Shown here in pieces: positions 33,035-37,207 of a stretch of 37,207 nucleotides of DNA; the first letter of the stretch is position 1, and each line of letters starts with the position of its first letter. The DNA comes from Leptospirillum sp. GTDB taxonomy: Bacteria > Nitrospirota > Leptospirillia > Leptospirillales > Leptospirillaceae. A model generated the notes under the pieces. The model did not search any database and was not told where the DNA came from. It worked only from the letters and a program-made list of their open reading frames with translations. The DNA lies in assembly GCA_027323445.1 (NCBI GenBank), contig DAHWBS010000010.1, positions 1-37,207 on the forward strand. Reading direction: 5' to 3'. The position numbers and the translations under genes are program-made.

Positions 33035-33753
33035 TAGTGTTCGAGAATGTTTCCCTGGGGTATTCTGACAAGGTAATTGTCAGGGATATCAATATAGAGA
33101 TCCCCGACGGAAAAACACTCGTTATACTGGGGGGAAGCGGTTCAGGGAAGTCCACTCTCCTGAAGGGTGTGTTGGGTCTGCTGCACTGTTTTTCAGGGAG
33201 GATTGTGGTGAATGGAGCCGTTGTTGACAGCTTCAGCCAGAGTGAACTGCTGTCTTATCGCCAGCGTATCGGGATGGTTTTTCAAGAGGGAGCCCTTTTT
33301 GATTCGATGACCGTTGGTGAAAATGTCGGATTCTGGTTATGGGAGCATACAGACATGACCGATTCTGAAATAGAAGAGCGCGTTCGTCTTCTTCTCAGTT
33401 TTGTCGGGCTCATTGAAACGATCAATCTTTACCCTGGAGAGCTTTCAGGGGGAATGAAGCGAAGAGTTGCGATTGCAAGGGCGATGGCTCCCCAGGATCC
33501 GTTGGTCATGCTTTATGATGAGCCGACTACTGGGCTTGATCCGTTTACATCGAAGTCCATTTGTGACCTGATCAGGCAAGTCCAGAAAGAATATGGAGCA
33601 TCAAGTCTTGTTGTAACCCATGATTTGCAGGATGCCTTTCGCGTGGGAGACTTTTTTACATTTGTAAAGGATGGATCACTGATTGTGACGGGTGACCGGG
33701 ATACTATTTCGGAGAGCTCTGACCCTTTTATTCGGACTTTTCTGGCGGTATGA
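33031..33753 (+). CDS. mlaF: MlaF-type ABC ATPase
   Basis: ATP-binding subunit of the MCE lipid transporter, 240 residues. Walker A GGSGSGKST, Q-loop VFQEGALFDSMTV, signature LSGGMKRR, Walker B VMLYDEPTTGLDP and switch His in VVTHD are intact. It starts inside the mlaE stop region, so the two are co-translated. The MCE protein follows 52 bases later. Confidence 0.94.
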   Translation: MIVFENVSLGYSDKVIVRDINIEIPDGKTLVILGGSGSGKSTLLKGVLGLLHCFSGRIVVNGAVVDSFSQSELLSYRQRIGMVFQEGALFDSMTVGENVGFWLWEHTDMTDSEIEERVRLLLSFVGLIETINLYPGELSGGMKRRVAIARAMAPQDPLVMLYDEPTTGLDPFTSKSICDLIRQVQKEYGASSLVVTHDLQDAFRVGDFFTFVKDGSLIVTGDRDTISESSDPFIRTFLAV

Positions 33754-33805
33754 AGTAGTGCATCTGTTGCGTTGTTGACTGGTTGTCAGGGGGGCAGGTC
33801 GATTT

Positions 33806-34783
33806 ATGGCCATGAAAAGAAGTGTCAATGTGAAATTTTCGGAAATGCGCGTGGGAATCATCGTCGGGGTGAGTTTTCTCCTGGGCATTCTGGCAATTGT
33901 GACTTACGGGAAGGTGCATGAGATTTTCTCAAAACAGGTTCCTCTGACGGTCCTTTTCAAGGATGTTCGGGGATTGACTGTCGGTGCGCCTGTTCGTCTT
34001 GCCGGTATCACAAGCGGGTTCGTGAAGGAAATTCATCTGGTCCGAATCAAGGGCGAGCGTTTTGTACAGGTCGGGCTCCGCCTTGACTCAACCCGTCTTC
34101 CAGACCTTTCAGAAGAAGCGACTGCCAGAATCGAGACACAAGGTCTGATGGGGATCAAATTTCTGGAGCTTATTCCGGGAGATTTGTCGAAAGGGCCTTT
34201 GAATCCGGCTATTCCCCTGATGGGTTCCGGGACGCAGACACTTCAGTCTGTTCTCGGAAAGGGAAATCATCTGGTCAAAAGTCTGAATACGCTCTCTTTT
34301 GAATTAAACCGGTTGATCGGAGGGCTGAATTCAGGAAAAGGGACCATTGGCTCACTTGTAACGAGTAAATCCCTCTATCAGGATCTTGATGATTCTGCCA
34401 AAAACCTCAATGCCATTACCCAGAGCATGAGGACTGGAAACGGTACGATCCCCCAGCTGATGAACTCCTCCCAAATGGCCCAAAAGCTCTCGAAAACCAT
34501 TGATCATCTTGACCAGCTGTTACAGGCGGCGAATGATCCAAAAGGAACTTTGGGAGAAATGTCCCATGATCCGGAATTGGCAAAATCGCTTGCCCAAAGC
34601 ATTGGCTCACTGAATCTACTTCTGGGCAATCTGGCAAAGGGAAAAGGTGTGGCAGGCGAGCTTTTAAACAGCGAACAGATGACGGTAAAAGTCAATGGTA
34701 CTCTGGATCGGGTCAATGATTTGCTCAAAGACATGAAAGAGCATCCGCACCGTTATTTTACGGTAGAAGTCCACGTATTTTGA
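33806..34783 (+). CDS. mlaD: MCE-domain (MlaD-like) protein with long helical tail
   Basis: A 325-residue substrate-binding protein. A membrane anchor lies at about 16-34, one MCE domain at about 41-125 (VRGLTVGAPVRLAGI, ARIETQGLMGIKFLELIPG), then about 180 residues of low-complexity helices with Gly/Ser turns (repeated GxGTIGxL-like pieces at LNSGKGTIGSL and RTGNGTIPQL). It is much longer than E. coli MlaD, more like MCE proteins that form needle-type tubes. ATG 33806 has GGCAGG about 8 bases upstream. MlaB and MlaC partners are not in the window. Confidence 0.85.
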   Translation: MAMKRSVNVKFSEMRVGIIVGVSFLLGILAIVTYGKVHEIFSKQVPLTVLFKDVRGLTVGAPVRLAGITSGFVKEIHLVRIKGERFVQVGLRLDSTRLPDLSEEATARIETQGLMGIKFLELIPGDLSKGPLNPAIPLMGSGTQTLQSVLGKGNHLVKSLNTLSFELNRLIGGLNSGKGTIGSLVTSKSLYQDLDDSAKNLNAITQSMRTGNGTIPQLMNSSQMAQKLSKTIDHLDQLLQAANDPKGTLGEMSHDPELAKSLAQSIGSLNLLLGNLAKGKGVAGELLNSEQMTVKVNGTLDRVNDLLKDMKEHPHRYFTVEVHVF

Positions 34784-34831
34784 TGGACGGTCAGGTGTCT
34801 TCCCTTATTATGATAAAAGATTTGACTCATC

Positions 34832-36004
34832 ATGAGATTTAGATTTTTCTTCTTCATTATGATGGCTCTCTATATCTTTTGCCAGTGGGTTGTAGGCCGT
34901 TTCCTTCTATCGCTTGGCCTGAATTCTATTCTGGTTTATTTTTACTGGATAGCCTCTGCCGTTATGGTTTCCTGGCTGAACCTGTCTTTTCGTCTCGGAT
35001 TGAAAAGGCCATTCGGTTTGTTTCCCATTTTTTTTGGACAGTTCTTTTTCTCCGTTGTTATTTCTGGTCAGATTGCTTTGGGGTTTCTTTTTCAGCTCAT
35101 GTTTTCGGTGCCTTCAGGATGCATCTCATGTCTTAAACTCGACCGGACGTGGTCTAGTGTTGTTTTAGGCCTTATGGTCATTTTTGTGGTAACGCTTTTT
35201 TACCGTTTAAAGGGACCCTTCGTCAGGAATATAACCATTGAGATCCCTGGTCTGCCGGTTGGACTGATTGGTCTTAAACTGGTTCACTTGTCCGATGTCC
35301 ATGTGGGGGGATTCCTGTTTGAGCGTGACCTCCTGAGGCTTCGCGAGATGGTTCTTGCTCTGGCTCCGGACCTTCTGCTCTTCACGGGGGACATGATTGA
35401 TCATTCACTTGAAGAAATTCCACGGTTCTCCAGAATTTTTGGAGATGTTCGGGGACGATACGGACGATTTCTCGTTATGGGAAATCATGAGCAGTGGATT
35501 GGCGGGAAAGAAGCTTTTTCTGCTTTTACGGCTGAAGGGTTTGATCTTCTGGAAAACGATAGCAGGGGTATTTCCATAAATGGTGCCAATGTCTGGATTG
35601 TCGGGTTGTCTGACCCGGCGGGAAAAGAAGCATCTCCCGAAGGCGGGCCAAATCCGGACCTCGCCTTTTCCGGTGTTTCAGAGGACAGAGAAAAACTTGT
35701 TATTGCAATGGCACATCAGCCGGATGTATGGAAGGTGCTTTCGGCCTATCCTGCCGACCTGACCCTGTCGGGACATACTCATGGCGGGCAGATCGGAATG
35801 TTTCGGAGCGGCTGGAATCTGGCAAGGATATTTCATCGTCTGGATATTGGCCTTTTCAAGAGAATCTCGAATGGTCGACTTCAACAGCTTTTTATCCATG
35901 GAGGTGTGGGATATTTTGGTGTTCCCGTTCGACTGGGGATCAGGCCGGAAGTCGTTGTCCTGACGATTGTGAGCGAGAAATCGGGGAAGCAGGCGGAAGC
36001 TTAG
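34832..36004 (+). CDS. Membrane-anchored metallophosphoesterase
   Basis: A 390-residue protein: four N-terminal membrane helices (to about 130), then a calcineurin-like phosphoesterase domain with LSDVHVG, LLFTGDMIDH, VMGNHEQW, IAMAHQP and LSGHTHGGQIG, all metal-binding motifs. Relatives include YkuE/YaeI and the LpxG family that cleaves UDP-diacylglucosamine in lipid A synthesis; which role applies is not clear. The neighbouring lipid transporter supports an envelope lipid function. Its stop overlaps the converging flavoprotein gene by 4 bases. Confidence 0.85.
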   Translation: MRFRFFFFIMMALYIFCQWVVGRFLLSLGLNSILVYFYWIASAVMVSWLNLSFRLGLKRPFGLFPIFFGQFFFSVVISGQIALGFLFQLMFSVPSGCISCLKLDRTWSSVVLGLMVIFVVTLFYRLKGPFVRNITIEIPGLPVGLIGLKLVHLSDVHVGGFLFERDLLRLREMVLALAPDLLLFTGDMIDHSLEEIPRFSRIFGDVRGRYGRFLVMGNHEQWIGGKEAFSAFTAEGFDLLENDSRGISINGANVWIVGLSDPAGKEASPEGGPNPDLAFSGVSEDREKLVIAMAHQPDVWKVLSAYPADLTLSGHTHGGQIGMFRSGWNLARIFHRLDIGLFKRISNGRLQQLFIHGGVGYFGVPVRLGIRPEVVVLTIVSEKSGKQAEA

Positions 36005-37164
36005 GCAAAGCTTCCTGCGATATATCCTGAAGACCAGGCCCACTGAAAATTATACCCGCCAAGCCAGCCTGTAACATCCACAACTTCCCCGACAAAGAAA
36101 AGACCCGGGACTTTTTTGGACTCCATGGTTTTTGAAGAAAGCTCATGAGTGGAAACTCCTCCCACGGTCACCTCTGCTTTTTTAAATCCTTCGGTCCCAG
36201 TGGGGAGAATCGAGAATGTATGCAGCTTTTTTTCAATGGTTTTGAGCTCGTTGCTGGAATATTGGTTGATGGGCTTGTCTTCTATCCATGTCCGGCAAAA
36301 GTATTGCGCGAATTTTCTGGGGAGATGGAGTGAGAGAACGGTTGAAAGCTTTGCTTTCCCCTGGGAGGCGTTCCATGATGCATCTTGTAAGTCCGGCAAA
36401 AGGTCGAGATCAATCGTGTCGCCAGGGTTCCAGTAGGATGAAATCTGGAGAATGGCTGGTCCGCTCAGTCCCCTGTGAGTAAAAAGGATGTTTTCCCTGA
36501 ACTTTATTTTCTTGCAAGATACAATGCTATCAATCGATATTCCCGCAAGATCGGGGAATCCGGATTCTGTCGTCAGCGGAACCAGACCGGGCTTGAGTTT
36601 CGTTACTTTTAATCCGAATTCTTTTGCGATCTCGTAGCCGAAGGGACTTGCTCCGGTTTCCGGAACGGAAAGTCCTCCGCTTGCGATTACAAGCGATGGT
36701 GCAGAGAACGTTCCACCACTTGTCTGGACCGTAAAGGTGTGCTCCTGATTCTTTGTCTCATAAAGGACATCTCCAACCTCTTGCCCTGTCAGAAATTCAC
36801 CTCCAGTCTCGAGACATTCTTCCCTGAGCATTTCGATGATGTCCTTCGATGTGTTTTTTAAAAATAATTGGCCAAGCTTTTTGTCATGCCAGCCGATATT
36901 GTGTTTGCGAAGGTAGCGGAGAAAATCTTGCGATGTAAATCTTGATAGGGCTGAGCGGCAAAAATGTGGATTTTCCGAAATATAGTTTTCCGGTCCAAGA
37001 TTTTGATTGGTGAAGTTGCACCTGCCTCCACCGGAGATCCGTATTTTGCCAGCCAGTGTTCTGGCATGGTCTATCAGAAGTGTCCGCCGCCCCCTTTCCC
37101 CTGCAGAGATTGCGCACATCATGCCCGCAGCGCCCGCTCCGATGATGATGACATCTTTATTCAC
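36001..37164 (-). CDS. HI0933/YhiN-family flavoprotein
   Basis: A 387-residue FAD-binding protein. The dinucleotide motif IIGAGAAGMMCA is at the N-terminus, with RISGGGRCNFTN, the SLVIASGGLSVP segment, a GFPDLAGISID region, FTHRGLSGPAILQIS and the C-terminal GLFFVGEVVDVTGWLGGYN. The family is common but its biochemical role is not established. Start is GTG 37164 with no clear ribosome site; the gene may extend slightly past the window view upstream. It converges on the phosphoesterase gene, with the two stops overlapping (36001-36004). Confidence 0.85.
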   Translation of the reverse strand: MNKDVIIIGAGAAGMMCAISAGERGRRTLLIDHARTLAGKIRISGGGRCNFTNQNLGPENYISENPHFCRSALSRFTSQDFLRYLRKHNIGWHDKKLGQLFLKNTSKDIIEMLREECLETGGEFLTGQEVGDVLYETKNQEHTFTVQTSGGTFSAPSLVIASGGLSVPETGASPFGYEIAKEFGLKVTKLKPGLVPLTTESGFPDLAGISIDSIVSCKKIKFRENILFTHRGLSGPAILQISSYWNPGDTIDLDLLPDLQDASWNASQGKAKLSTVLSLHLPRKFAQYFCRTWIEDKPINQYSSNELKTIEKKLHTFSILPTGTEGFKKAEVTVGGVSTHELSSKTMESKKVPGLFFVGEVVDVTGWLGGYNFQWAWSSGYIAGSFA

Positions 37165-37207
37165 CGGGGCGGCATCATGGATGAATAAAAGGGAGTGAAT
37201 AAATGAT

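Overview
The window looks like chromosomal DNA of a hopanoid-producing acidophilic bacterium, most likely a Leptospirillum-like member of the Nitrospirota. This is an inference from gene content: a hopanoid side-chain cluster, a P3A-type proton-pumping ATPase, anaerobic-type heme synthesis, and sulfur-carrier amino-acid genes. Nearly everything is on the + strand in tight runs, and many genes appear to start with TTG or GTG.

Layout. (1) 1-2350: end of a TolC-type efflux protein, a TPR lipoprotein and an unrecognised membrane protein. (2) 2525-13575: hopanoid and isoprenoid block. It holds squalene-hopene cyclase, an HpnG-like nucleoside phosphorylase fused in one reading frame to an Omp85-type outer-membrane barrel, HpnA, IspH, HpnJ, HpnI, a four-helix DMT-type membrane protein and a CruF-like carotenoid hydratase. 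A lipoprotein gene lies on the - strand inside this block. (3) 13636-17736: heme block, with a CbiX/SirB-like chelatase preceded by a promoter that would give a leaderless mRNA, a decayed TnpB element, hemE and hemN. (4) 17772-20302: P-type H+-ATPase and tRNA-Ala(GGC). (5) 20457-20627: a second, previously hidden TnpB remnant.

(6) 20633-30497: the most interesting part. A consensus promoter leads into a SAM-II-like riboswitch and an intrinsic terminator, then metK, ahcY, a ThiS-like carrier, a CysM-like enzyme, an E1-like enzyme, a threonine-synthase-like enzyme, a MoaD/CysO-like carrier, a NIL-domain protein, a second E1-like enzyme, a JAMM/Mec+ protease and a PhoB/PhoR-type two-component pair. 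Both carriers end with one residue after the Gly-Gly (GGG-Leu and GG-Ala), so both would have to be trimmed before activation, and the JAMM protease is the obvious candidate. This resembles the CysO/CysM/Mec+ and HcyS/HcyF/HcyD systems, but here it has two carriers and two E1s and is fused to the SAM cycle.

(7) 30704-37164: a Spy/CpxP-like periplasmic protein, endonuclease IV, an MCE (Mla-type) lipid transporter (permease, ATPase, MCE protein), a membrane metallophosphoesterase and, on the - strand, an HI0933-family flavoprotein.
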